From Moesziomyces globuligerus (taxonomy: Eukaryota; Basidiomycota; Ustilaginomycetes; Ustilaginales; Ustilaginaceae), in the NCBI GenBank assembly GCA_030849465.1, contig JARVLF010000024.1:1-64000 (forward strand): 64,000 bases of DNA. Reading direction: 5' to 3'. This document shows, piece by piece, positions 18,883 to 28,595 of the stretch (position 1 is its first letter; each line of letters starts with the position of its first letter). The position numbers and the translations under genes are program-made. The notes beneath the pieces are model-generated. The model saw nothing but the letters and a program-made list of their open reading frames with translations, had not been told where the DNA came from and ran no database searches.

Positions 18883-20391
18883 ATGCGATCGAGCGCCACA
18901 TCAGGACTCACCTCGCAGCAGCTGCTCGACCGACGCCGCGCGCAAAACAAGTTGGCGCAGCGAAGGTTCCGCGAGAAGGCTCGGTTGGCGCGCGCAACGG
19001 GGTCTGACTCGCCGCGCCCTCTCGGCTTTCCTGCGCATCTCGACCTCACACATACCTCTGCACTTCACCATGGCCAAGGCAGAGGACGCTCGGCGTCATC
19101 CGACTCGGTATGCTCCTCATCATCGGTTTCGTTGTCCTCGCAGGTTTCCAGTCCGACTTCAAGCTGCACCGAGCTCAACACGCCCGTCATGCCTACCTTC
19201 AGCGACTTGGCTCAGCCCCGCATGGCGAAAGCAAACATGTTCGCAGAGCCACCTAGACTGGTGATTCATGAGTCCCAGGCTGAGCAGGACTGGTCCAACA
19301 TGCCGCCTCCCATGTTTCCTCATAGCTATGCGTCGTACGATCCGAGCCTGGTTCCTTCGGTTCCCTTCGGACTTGCGCCCTCGTCCGTTACCTACTCCAA
19401 CCTGGCTCGTTCCTCTGTTTCGAGCTGTGACATCGGCCTCAAAATCGTAGGGATGCACTCCGATCCATTCCTCATGAGTCAACCGCTGCCCAGTCCCGCG
19501 CTGCTGGTGCCTCCGCCGCCGACTAGCCAGTCTTTGACAGCGAGCTCGATATCGCTGCCTCAATCGATGGTCCAGCAAGACTCAGCGGCCTGCTTCGACT
19601 ATCTTCTCCGCATCCCCTCGAGCCCTTTGACAAGCTCGCATGGAGATGTGGCGTCCGCGACGGTCGTGGATCTCTCGAGCTCAATGCGCTTCGACAGAAC
19701 CATTTCAGAACACGTCGCGCGGGCGCACGCTGATCCGGACAAAAATTCAAGGCCGACGCGATCCATGGCGATCAGCTCGCTTCCGTTTGCCCGTGTCGTC
19801 GAGACCATCGCATCAAGGTTTGGCATGGCGGAGGGCTCGGAGGGCTTGCCTCAACTTCTTTCACGTCTCGAGCTCTACACCAAGACTGGAACCGACAATT
19901 CGGACGGGAGTAAGGGACTTGTCTTCGACGCCTCCGTCAACTGGGAATCCCTCAGTATCAACATGCTTCCGACGACCGAGCAGCTGCTGTATCCTCATCG
20001 TGCCTTTCTGGACGTGTGCCTGCCGTGGCCTGCAGTGCGCTCGCGCTTGGTCAAGCAAGCGCTCGTGCATCCAGTGTGCGAAGAGGAGCTTGCGTTGGAC
20101 CTGCTCCTGTCGATTCTGGCCACCGACGAGAGCGTCGCTGCATTCCACGTCTATGGCGACGATGTGCTCGATCCCGAGGCTTACGAGCTCAGCGAGCGCA
20201 TGCTGCACAAGTGGTGGGGCCTCTTCGATGACTCGATCGTGCACAGGACGAATTGGTGGCGGCGCCAGCGTGGCCTTGCCGAACTTTCTCTGCCTCAGCG
20301 ACTGGATTCATCCAACGAATTTGAGAGGCAGGGCCTCGGGACCGGCTCGCTTGACCAGGCCCACCGACTTGCTTCCACATTGCTCCAATAG
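18883..20391 (+). CDS. bZIP-like transcription factor with DUF3425-type C-terminus
   Basis: A 502-residue protein from the ATG at 18883. Residues 16-36 form a basic region (DRRRAQNKLAQRRFREKARL) with the N-x2-A-Q-x2-F-R pattern of the fungal AP-1-like/idi-4 class. The usual leucine zipper should follow, but residues 37-60 are Gly/Ser/Pro-rich with no heptad leucines. The middle is Ser/Pro-rich. The C-terminal 130 residues (LLYPHRAFLDVCLPWPAVR, then WWGLFDDSIVHRTNWWRRQR) look like the DUF3425 domain found at the end of many fungal bZIP proteins: H-x2-F-L-D-x2-L-P-W-P and a later W-x2-F-D. Probably a nuclear sequence-specific regulator, for example of stress or secondary metabolism, but its targets are unknown. 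It is convergent with the cysteine synthase gene. Confidence 0.8.
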   Translation: MRSSATSGLTSQQLLDRRRAQNKLAQRRFREKARLARATGSDSPRPLGFPAHLDLTHTSALHHGQGRGRSASSDSVCSSSSVSLSSQVSSPTSSCTELNTPVMPTFSDLAQPRMAKANMFAEPPRLVIHESQAEQDWSNMPPPMFPHSYASYDPSLVPSVPFGLAPSSVTYSNLARSSVSSCDIGLKIVGMHSDPFLMSQPLPSPALLVPPPPTSQSLTASSISLPQSMVQQDSAACFDYLLRIPSSPLTSSHGDVASATVVDLSSSMRFDRTISEHVARAHADPDKNSRPTRSMAISSLPFARVVETIASRFGMAEGSEGLPQLLSRLELYTKTGTDNSDGSKGLVFDASVNWESLSINMLPTTEQLLYPHRAFLDVCLPWPAVRSRLVKQALVHPVCEEELALDLLLSILATDESVAAFHVYGDDVLDPEAYELSERMLHKWWGLFDDSIVHRTNWWRRQRGLAELSLPQRLDSSNEFERQGLGTGSLDQAHRLASTLLQ

Positions 20392-20608
20392 ACAATACCT
20401 TCCGCATCCCCGTCTCCTCTTGTCACCCGCGAACGTCGTTTCTGCTAATCGCGCTCAATGCCGTCAGTCATCAGTGCACTGTATTTTAACTGTATCATAG
20501 GACACGCCTATCCATTCAACTGCAATGCGACCTGCATCGTGACTGGCGTTATCGGTGTGTGGCGAACGTGACGTGCACTTTGTTGCGCGGGTCGATACAA
20601 CGTGCTCT

Positions 20609-21766
20609 TTATGGAAGCACGATGTACTTCTTGAGGTCCTCGGGGATGGCATCGACGAGCGCCTTGGACTCGAGCCATTTTCGCGAAAAGAGCCTGGCTT
20701 GGTAGCGGTAGGCACCATCGCACAGGATGGTGACGATGGTCTTGTTGGGTCCGAGCTGCTGCGCCATCTTCTTGGCGGCGACCACGTTGAGCGCCGAGGA
20801 GGCACCAACGTAGATTCCCTCCTCGTGCAGAAGATCATAGACCATGGCGATGCTCTCCTCGTCCGGAATGTGAACCGAGTTGTCGAGCTTCTCGATGTCC
20901 GGCTTGAGATTCTCCGTGACACGGCCCTGGCCAATGCCTTCGGTGATAGAGCCGCCCTGACGGTCCATCAGCTTGCCCTTAGTCTGGATGTAGGAGTGCA
21001 GCACCGAACCGGGGGGATCCGCGAGCCAGCACTGCACCTTGCCACTACTCTTCTCCTTGAGGTAGCTGGTGATCCCCGCCAGAGTGCCACCAGTGCCGGT
21101 GGCGCAGATGAAGCCGTCGAGCTTGCCATCTGTCTGGTCCCAGATCTCGGGGCCAGTGGTCTCAATGTGGGCACGTCGGTTGGCAGTGTTGTCGAATTGG
21201 TTGGTCCAGACAGCGTTGTCGAGACGGTCGGCGTGTCGCTTGGCTTGGTGGTTGTAATTGTCTGGGTTGTCGAATGCGACGGCAGGGACGGGGTGGACTT
21301 CGGCGCCGAGCATGCGGAGAAGATCGATCTTCTCCTGCGACTGGGTGTTGGGCATGTAGATGACGCACTTGTAACCCTTGGCACGGCAGACGTGGGCGAG
21401 GCCGATGCCAGTGTTTCCGGCAGTGCCCTCAACGACGGTGCCTCCGGGCTTGATCAGGCCACGCTCTTCGGCATCTTTGACGACGTAGAGAGCCGCACGG
21501 TCCTTGACACTTCCCCCTGGCTCCATGAACTCGGCCTTGCCGAGCACCTCGCAGCCAGTCTCTTCGCTGATCTTGTTGAGACGAATGAGCGGCGTGTTTC
21601 CGACGGCGCCCACAAAGCCGTTGACGGGGCGCATGTGGGCGGCAGCGACGGGCGACAGCGTCGAGGTGGAAGCAGAAACGCCAGCAGCCGAGCGGCTCGA
21701 GCTGTGAAGCGCACGGACGGAGGAGCGGACAATGCCCGCGAATGACCTCGAAATGACTGCTGCCAT
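20609..21766 (-). CDS. Mitochondrial cysteine synthase-type PLP enzyme
   Basis: A 385-residue fold-type II PLP enzyme. The first ATG (21766) gives [20 protein letters not shown], a mitochondrial-type leader; the longer frame starts at TTG. The PLP lysine is K88 in [12 protein letters not shown]. The phosphate loops are [12 protein letters not shown] and [12 protein letters not shown], and [12 protein letters not shown] is the usual substrate-side N-terminal motif. The family makes cysteine from O-acetylserine and sulfide, or cleaves/uses related substrates. The segment [19 protein letters not shown] and the [12 protein letters not shown] region point to the Mcy1/cysteine synthase 2 branch, an outer-mitochondrial or mitochondrial form distinct from the main fungal cysteine synthase and from cystathionine beta-synthase. 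No CBS regulatory domain is present. Confidence 0.85.
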   Translation of the reverse strand: MAAVISRSFAGIVRSSVRALHSSSRSAAGVSASTSTLSPVAAAHMRPVNGFVGAVGNTPLIRLNKISEETGCEVLGKAEFMEPGGSVKDRAALYVVKDAEERGLIKPGGTVVEGTAGNTGIGLAHVCRAKGYKCVIYMPNTQSQEKIDLLRMLGAEVHPVPAVAFDNPDNYNHQAKRHADRLDNAVWTNQFDNTANRRAHIETTGPEIWDQTDGKLDGFICATGTGGTLAGITSYLKEKSSGKVQCWLADPPGSVLHSYIQTKGKLMDRQGGSITEGIGQGRVTENLKPDIEKLDNSVHIPDEESIAMVYDLLHEEGIYVGASSALNVVAAKKMAQQLGPNKTIVTILCDGAYRYQARLFSRKWLESKALVDAIPEDLKKYIVLP

Positions 21767-22519
21767 AATGGATAGCACCTCGACTTGCGCAGCGAAGGGA
21801 TGATGGAGCCGGTCGGCACTCGTGAGGTAGGAGTGGTGGTTGAGGCTCTGCAAGGCATCGGATCAGGCCCGAGTAAGAGAGCACGGCCCTGATTGTGCAC
21901 GACGCTCTCTCCGCCCGTTTCTTCCAATTCACGGCTGGGCAGCCTTGGCTCGGCTGGCCCGGAGACACGGAGAAATTTCCCGGTCACGATTGCGATTGCG
22001 TGCTTCCGCGATCCGACTCCGTCGACTCATGGCCTGCAGTGCGGATCGACCAACGCTCCTCTCCGGAGCCTCGCAGCTCACAACGCCCCCAGCAGATGGA
22101 GCCTTCTGCCACTTAATATTTCCCTGTGCTTTGCTTTCTCAGATCACTCCGAGCGTTGCAATGTGCATACGGTCCGGCGAAGCGGAACTAAGTTGAAGCT
22201 TGGGCGGTAATGCAAAGTCTGAATCTGCGCGCATCGGCGCAGCCGAAGCATGCGCGACGCTGATTCGTCCGGTCCACGTCCGCAGATCCTCGGGAACGCC
22301 GACAACTCCCCTCGCCCTGACATCACGGCTCCGCCTGTCTATCTTTGCACGCTTGCTGACCATTCACACAATACAAGAGACGCGCAGAACGCGTGCAAGC
22401 AGGCAAGCAAAGCAGTCTTTCTTCGTTCTAACGACTGACAGGTGTCGTTGGAGGCGTCGGATCACAACGCGGCGCGGCGCGCCAGAGCGACGGATCGACG
22501 TGCGTCGATGCGCTATCGT
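21767..22519. promoter_or_regulatory. Upstream region of the cysteine synthase gene
   Basis: Lies between the cysteine synthase ATG and the 3' end of the PrpD gene on the same strand. No motif or gene recognised. Confidence 0.4.
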
Positions 22520-24175
22520 TTACTGGTCGCGAACCCAGAGGTCGACAAACTCGTTGGCGGGCAGCTTGGTCAGCTTGGCGTGGTCCTCGAGCAGAGCGAC
22601 GATCTCGGACTGGCGCGCCTCGGGGAAGAAGCCCTTGAGGTGCTTCTGCAGCTTGGCCTTGATCAGAGGCTTGGCCTCGTCACGGCGACGCGCGTGGCCG
22701 ACGGGGTAGTCGAGCGCGATCGAGTCGGTGGTGCCGTCGTTGAAGGTGACCTCGACCGAGTTGCCGATCGAGCGGAGCTCGGGGTCGAGGTACTCGGTGG
22801 TGTAGCGAGGCTCCTCCTCGACCGACATCTTGGCGCGGAGCTCGTCGATCTTGGGGTTCTTGGCCACCTCGTCCGAGTAGTCCTCGGGGTCGAGCTTGCC
22901 GTTGATCAGACCCATGGCGGTGATGTACTGGAGCGAGTGGTCGCGGTCAGCGTAGTTGTTGAGCTTGCCGGACTTGGAGATGATGCGGACGGCAGCCTCC
23001 TGGGTCTTGATGGCGACGCTCTTGATGTCGTCCGAGGTCTTGCCGTTCTTCTGCATCCTGCCGTGGAGGACGATGGCGCCCTCGATGGCGGTCTGCGAGT
23101 GGAACTCGGCGGGGACCAGCTTGAAGAGGACGTTCTCCATGACGTACGAGCCGTAAGGGCGCTGGAACTTGAACTCCTTGCCCTTGAAGAGCACGTCGTA
23201 GAAGCCCCAGGTCTTGGCGGTGAGGACCGAGTTGTAGCCCTGCTCGCCCTTCTGCACAAGCAGAGCGAGGTTGACGGCACGCGAGCACGCGTCACCGGCA
23301 GCCCACGACTTGCGCGAGCCGGCGTTGGGAGCGTGACGGTAGGTACGCAGCGACTGGCCGTCGACGAAAGCCTGCGAGACGACGTCAACGGTCTGGTCGC
23401 GGGTGTTGCCGATCATCTTGGAGACGACGGCGGCCGAGGCGACCTTGACGAGCACGACGTGGTCGAGGCCGACGCGGTTGAACGAGTTTTCGAGAGCGAG
23501 GCAACCCTGGATCTCGTGGGCCTGGATGGCGGCGGTCAGCACGTCCTCAACGGTGAGGGGCTTCTTGCCGTTGGCAATGTTGGTGCGGCTGATCCAGTCG
23601 GCGACCGAGAGGATCGAGCCGATGTTGTCCGAAGGGTGACCCCACTCGGCAGCGAGCCAGGTGTCGTTGAAGTCGAGCCATCGAATGAGGGCACCGTTGT
23701 TGAAGGCAGCGCGGATGGGGTCGAGCTCGTAGTTGGTGCCGATCACACGAGCACCGTTGGGAACCACGGTGCCGGGAACAACGGGGCCGCAAACGTTGGC
23801 AGCAGCAGGGAATCGGAGTGCCTCCATGGCGCATCCCAACGAGTCGAGAAGGCAGAGACGAGCAGTGTCGTAAGCGACCTGGGAGTCGATCTTGTAGTTG
23901 TGCACATAGTCGGCGATGTCCTGGAGGACCTGGTCGGGGGGAGGGCGGACGTTGTCCTCACCCTTACCGACACCGGCGTGACCACCCATGGTGCGAGCCG
24001 AGGTGGAGAAAGCTGCGCTTCGGGGAAGCTGAGCGAGAACGGTCTTGTTGGTGAGCTGGCCGACGGAGCGGGCAGCGACAGCGGAGGCTCGGGGAAGAGC
24101 AGAGGTGGAGATCGATCGAGTAGAGGTAGATCGAAGCGACGCAGCCAGAGTGGATTGGGAGACGAGGCGAGGCAT
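22520..24175 (-). CDS. prpD: 2-methylcitrate dehydratase (PrpD family), mitochondrial
   Basis: A 551-residue MmgE/PrpD protein from the ATG at 24175. The first 65 residues (MPRLVSQSTLAASLRSTSTR) are Arg/Ser/Ala-rich and lack acids, a strong mitochondrial presequence. The PrpD core follows: ARLCLLDSLGCAMEALRFP, FNNGALIRWLDFNDTWLAAE, ALEIQG-like helix AHEIQGCLALENSFNRVGLD, then SYVMENVLFKLVPAEFHSQT and the C-terminal VTFNDGTTDSIALDYPVGH. PrpD dehydrates 2-methylcitrate to 2-methyl-cis-aconitate in the methylcitrate cycle, which removes propionyl-CoA from odd-chain fatty acid, Val, Ile and Met breakdown. Length and motif order are normal. The methylcitrate synthase and methylisocitrate lyase genes are not in this window. 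Confidence 0.93.
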   Translation of the reverse strand: MPRLVSQSTLAASLRSTSTRSISTSALPRASAVAARSVGQLTNKTVLAQLPRSAAFSTSARTMGGHAGVGKGEDNVRPPPDQVLQDIADYVHNYKIDSQVAYDTARLCLLDSLGCAMEALRFPAAANVCGPVVPGTVVPNGARVIGTNYELDPIRAAFNNGALIRWLDFNDTWLAAEWGHPSDNIGSILSVADWISRTNIANGKKPLTVEDVLTAAIQAHEIQGCLALENSFNRVGLDHVVLVKVASAAVVSKMIGNTRDQTVDVVSQAFVDGQSLRTYRHAPNAGSRKSWAAGDACSRAVNLALLVQKGEQGYNSVLTAKTWGFYDVLFKGKEFKFQRPYGSYVMENVLFKLVPAEFHSQTAIEGAIVLHGRMQKNGKTSDDIKSVAIKTQEAAVRIISKSGKLNNYADRDHSLQYITAMGLINGKLDPEDYSDEVAKNPKIDELRAKMSVEEEPRYTTEYLDPELRSIGNSVEVTFNDGTTDSIALDYPVGHARRRDEAKPLIKAKLQKHLKGFFPEARQSEIVALLEDHAKLTKLPANEFVDLWVRDQ

Positions 24176-26640
24176 CTGTGCGTTCCAAAGCGGAAGGGCG
24201 AGAAGTCAGTACTCCGTTATCATAGCAGCCATTCCCGGCAGCGCATCTCGGCTCGAAAACCAGTCCATCGATCCGACTAGGTTTCTGACCACATGTTGGC
24301 AGGTTCGGCATGCCGGCCGCGAGGAATTCCCGATGCTGGAGAGCCAGCGACCAAGAAGCAAGGCCGGCGCGCGAAGGCGACTTCGCAGCGGGGGGGAGCG
24401 AGAAGCATACTCACGATCCGTCAGTCGGTGAGATCACTCGACGAAGAGATAAGCTAGCGAAGAAGTGAGGTGGTTGAAGAGAGATGGTGGGGAAGGAGGA
24501 AAGGACCAAACGAAGGTGTGTTGGACTTTGAAGGAGGCGGCGGAGCTGGCGGACAAGGCGGGGCAAGAGCGTGGACTCTGGACGAAGAAGAAGCGTCGCC
24601 AATATTCACGCGCGTGCGCTCTGGCGCCCGAGCGTTAGGAAGCGAGCAGAGGCGCCGAGGCCGGGGCCAGGGCTCTGGATAGGCCAAAAAGGCAAAAGGC
24701 AGGCGGTAAGCTGGGGCCACCCTTTGTTGCGGCCGAGCCAGCCGCCTAGATCCAACTTGGAAAAGCGCTGAAAAGGAAGAATTCGGGTCGGCTTTTGGGG
24801 ACTTACCGGTAATGCTCGAGGCGACGAGCGCAATGCAAGTCCACAGCAGCCCCACTTGGCAAAGGTTGGGGCACGAAGCCGCACGCGCCTGAGCCGGAGC
24901 GCGGGGCGCGCGGGGTAGCACCGGGCAGCCAGTGTTGGATGCTCTTCTCAGCCGGGCGATCAGCTGCGTCGGCTTCCCACCCCGGATCCTCACCGATCAG
25001 TCCTGCAACGGCATAGCTGGGTCAAAACCCGAGACTTGACCATGTCCATGTCGTTCTTGTGCTTGCAAGAGTCGCACATCTTGGACAGAGTGGCAGCGTC
25101 GTCAAGGCCCGTCCTGTAAGGCACAAAGCATCAAGTTGCCAAGTAGCAGCGAGTGCAAGGGCAGCGAGAGACCAGCAGCGGTGGCACTTCCACGCTCACC
25201 CGCAAAGTTTTTGCGGCTGCCGGCCCTGAGCGGGTCCGAGCATTCACGCCAGACGAGAGTGAGACCCGCCCAGGTCGGCTCAAAAACTAAGATTAGCTCT
25301 CCTCTTTGACCTCTTCACAGAGCCTGCATGAGTGAGCCTGTATCAGTAACCAGAGTCGAGCTGTGGCCGCAGGCGGCGGCGATGCCGACCGGTGAATGGC
25401 AGGGCAGCCTGCTTCTCCTGCGGCGCGGAGAAGGAACTCCCTTCCGGATCGCAAAGTCAACCCTTAGATGAGATCGGGAGCGAATCGGGTCTGGTTCTCT
25501 CGATGAGCACCGATCAAATTCTGGATGACGGCAGGATCTTGATCGATCGAGGCGAACGGGCTCGCCGGGTGTCGATGTGCATGTCCGCAAGCTGTCGATC
25601 TCGGCTCACCGCACCCTCGAATCTCAGACGATGAGAAAGGCCTGTCAACTCACGCGGCTCATTTGCCAGAGCTGACTCACGGCATGCATCTTTCAGCAAG
25701 CCTGCTCGGTATCGCTCGCCTCCAGCGGCTTACCTGGCGTTTCGGTCTTTGGCGGACATTGCCGACTGGTTCAAGTTGCTGCAATAGTAGATCTGCTGCA
25801 GCGACGGCCTGTTCTGGATCAAGCCAGACTGCCATGGTTTCGAAATGCCGCACTTTGACTGGGAAGGCCTCGATTGCCTGAAGCTGCAACAGGTGATGCC
25901 AGAAGCAGCAAGGATAGCAAACAAGAAATGTGTGCATATAGAGCTGGGTGAGATGGGGTGGGCGACTGATTCACCTTCGCGTTGAAAACGCGCCATCGCC
26001 GGGCAACGCAGGCAGCGAAGCGTGGCCAGCCCAAGACTGGCAGAGTGCGCGAGAAGCGAGCTGCGAGCTGCGGGTGCTGCGAATTTACACGCCCGGCAGC
26101 TGCGTCTGCTCGGGTGAGTGACTGAGGCGACGAGCTGGCAGTGTGCTCTGCATCGGTGGACGTGCGGCTGGATCGGAGCGTCATGTCTGAATCTCGACGT
26201 TGACCAACGGCATCTGGAGCCATTTGCACCCTTGACTCGATCTCGCCTTGCAAGCTTGCTCATCCTGGTCGCCTGCAATCACATCTTCTCAGCATCCTCG
26301 AGCGACTCTCGCAATTACCAGCATCTTCAACCTTCGCACAGTCTCGCCAAGCCTACCTGCATTCCAAGTGTCTCAGCAATCTTACCTTTTCCCAGCAAAC
26401 CGCGCAGCGTCGTCACAGCATATCAGTCCAACTGCCTGTCCAGTCGTCGTCGTCTCGCCTCAGTCCATTCGCCATTCGCAAAGAGCACACAAATCACCGT
26501 ACTTCGGCCCTTCTTCGAGACTGCAAGCTGCCCACTTGCGTGACATCGAGTCGCTTTCCGTCCGGCGTCCAGTGTCCCGGCAAACCGCCCTTAGCCGCCT
26601 AGACTTTGCGGCACGACCTTGCAGCATCGGCTCGCCCGAC
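24176..26640. promoter_or_regulatory. Divergent region between PrpD and Pbs2 genes
   Basis: About 2.5 kb with no supportable gene. The stretch from 26190 to 26640 stays open in frame with the Pbs2 ATG but lacks an ATG (it begins at TTG 26248) and is probably leader sequence. GGTGAGTGACTGAGG near 26113 could be a leader 5' splice site. Confidence 0.4.
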
Positions 26641-28401
26641 ATGTCCAATTCGTCTTCGACGGGAGAGGTGGAGCGTCTCACTGCTCAGATGAGCCTCTCC
26701 GACTCTCAGCTCCCGTCAACTCAGCCGCAGGCAGCCACAGGAGGGCCGCCCTCGCGCGCTTCGCTCTCTTCCGCCCCCTCGCCTTCCTTCCGCCCCAACC
26801 AAGCAACAGGCGGTCCATCCGCAGCTCGACCCGTCAACACCGCAGTCGGCGCCGCCGAACGCGCCCGTCAGATGGCAGGTGCACGCCTCCCGCCAAGCTT
26901 GCAGGCCAAGCTAGCCGCCAACGCCAACCGCTCCGCACTCTCTCCTTCTCCCAACCCAGGCGTTCTGGGTCATGATCAGCGCATCGATAGCAGCGCCAGC
27001 GCTTCGCTCTTCGTCTCGGCAGCTTCACGCCCTGGCACGTTACCAGGCACCGGCATGGGTGGCCTTGCTGCCCGAAGAGGCGTTCCTGGCACCTTTGGTG
27101 CTCAGTCTCCAGCCAGCTCGCCGTCGGCAACTCCTGGCGCCGGCATGGGCGCTAGACGCAACCGACCAGGCCTCAAACTCAGCGATATGGGCATCGGCGC
27201 TGGTGATGGACTCGATGCGAGCAACGGACCCCGTACCGGCATGGGCGCAGGCGCCGGGCGCAGAGCACCACCGCCAGGGCGCTTGCCCGATAGCACGGGC
27301 GCTCCCAAGACCGGCGACGGTGCCGATCAGCAGAACGGAGCCATGTCGACGCCATTCAGCAACTTCTCCAAGATTGTCGATCCGTCCGGCCGACTCAACT
27401 TCAGCGGTAAGGCTGTGCTCCATGCCTCGGGCGTCGAATTCGGCAACGGCACTTCGTTCAAGATCAACATGGCAGAGCTCGAGCTGCTCGACGAGCTTGG
27501 CAAGGGCAACTACGGCACCGTACGCAAGGTGCGCCATACCCAGACGCACGTCGAGATGGCCATGAAGGAGATCCGCCTCGAGCTCGACGAGTCCAAGCTC
27601 AATGCCATCATCATGGAGCTCGACATTCTCCACCGCGCCACCGCCCCTCAGATCGTCGAGTTCTACGGCGCCTTCTTCATCGAATCGTGCGTCTACTACT
27701 GCATGGAGTACATGAATGCGGGCAGCCTCGACAAGCTCTACGGCGAGCGCGGCAGCGTGCCCGAGGATGTGCTGGCCAGGATCACGGGCAGCATGGTGCG
27801 TGGGCTTAGCTTCCTCAAGGACCAGCTGCAAATCATGCATCGCGATGTCAAGCCCACCAATGTCCTCATCAACCAGAAGGGGCAGGTCAAGCTTTGCGAC
27901 TTTGGCGTCTCGGGCCAGCTGGAAAAGTCGCTGGCCAAGACCAACATCGGCTGCCAGTCGTACATGGCGCCCGAACGCATCAAGGGCGAGTCGCAAAACA
28001 TGCTGGGCACGTATACTGTGGCTTCGGACGTCTGGTCGCTCGGACTCTCGATGGTGGAGACCACGCTGGGAGTCTACCCGTATCCGCCCGAGACCTATTC
28101 AAACGTGTTTGCGCAGCTGCAGGCGATCGTGCATGGCGATCCTCCCGAGCTGCCGGTGGAGCTCTATTCGGAGACGGCGCGCGACTTTGTGGCCAAGTGC
28201 CTGGAAAAGATCCCATCGCGCCGGCCGACGTACGCGCAGCTGCTCAAGCATGACTTCTTGGTGCAGGACGAGGCCAAGGGCGAGGCTGGCGTCGACATGG
28301 TGGGCTGGGTCGCGCGCGCCTTGGAAGCAAGGGCGCGCAAGAAGGCGCAGTCCAATGGCGTCTCCTCGCCTACGCAAGCCCCAGCAGCGCTGCCCGCATA
28401 G
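26641..28401 (+). CDS. PBS2: MAP kinase kinase Pbs2 (HOG pathway)
   Basis: A 586-residue protein from the ATG at 26641 (MSNSSSTGEVERL). A Gly/Pro/Ala/Ser-rich N-terminus of about 265 residues is followed by a full kinase domain (about 276-540): GKGNYGTV loop (~286), catalytic Lys in MAMKEIR (~308), HRDVKPTN (~400), DFG (~420), activation loop S-L-A-K-T (~430), and CQSYMAPERI. The S-x3-T dual phosphorylation site and YTVASDVWSLGLSMVETTLG with PYPPET are typical of Pbs2/Wis1. It should relay osmotic and oxidative stress signals from MAPKKKs to the Hog1 MAPK in the cytosol. The proline-rich N-terminus is where yeast Pbs2 docks Sho1. I did not identify an exact docking motif. Confidence 0.93.
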   Translation: MSNSSSTGEVERLTAQMSLSDSQLPSTQPQAATGGPPSRASLSSAPSPSFRPNQATGGPSAARPVNTAVGAAERARQMAGARLPPSLQAKLAANANRSALSPSPNPGVLGHDQRIDSSASASLFVSAASRPGTLPGTGMGGLAARRGVPGTFGAQSPASSPSATPGAGMGARRNRPGLKLSDMGIGAGDGLDASNGPRTGMGAGAGRRAPPPGRLPDSTGAPKTGDGADQQNGAMSTPFSNFSKIVDPSGRLNFSGKAVLHASGVEFGNGTSFKINMAELELLDELGKGNYGTVRKVRHTQTHVEMAMKEIRLELDESKLNAIIMELDILHRATAPQIVEFYGAFFIESCVYYCMEYMNAGSLDKLYGERGSVPEDVLARITGSMVRGLSFLKDQLQIMHRDVKPTNVLINQKGQVKLCDFGVSGQLEKSLAKTNIGCQSYMAPERIKGESQNMLGTYTVASDVWSLGLSMVETTLGVYPYPPETYSNVFAQLQAIVHGDPPELPVELYSETARDFVAKCLEKIPSRRPTYAQLLKHDFLVQDEAKGEAGVDMVGWVARALEARARKKAQSNGVSSPTQAPAALPA

Positions 28402-28595
28402 AGGCGTCGTCGTGCTTGCTCCTCCTCTCACTCGTGAAATCCCACTGCAGATCCCGGAACATCGACCCTTCATCCGAATTGCATCGATCGAATCGAGCAG
28501 CAATCGAGCATAGATTGAGCATCATTGGAGCACCTGGTCTTTCGTGCGTGACGCATGGCATTGCGCATGTGAGTGAGAAGAGATTCGAACCCGAA

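Noticed and set aside
22442..24280. 612-codon plus-strand frame
   Set aside because: Antisense shadow of the PrpD gene, which has clear family motifs and a mitochondrial presequence on the minus strand.
28575..28595. tRNA B-box-like GGGTTCGAATC on the minus strand
   Set aside because: Upstream sequence is the end of the Pex16 coding region and cannot form the tRNA cloverleaf.
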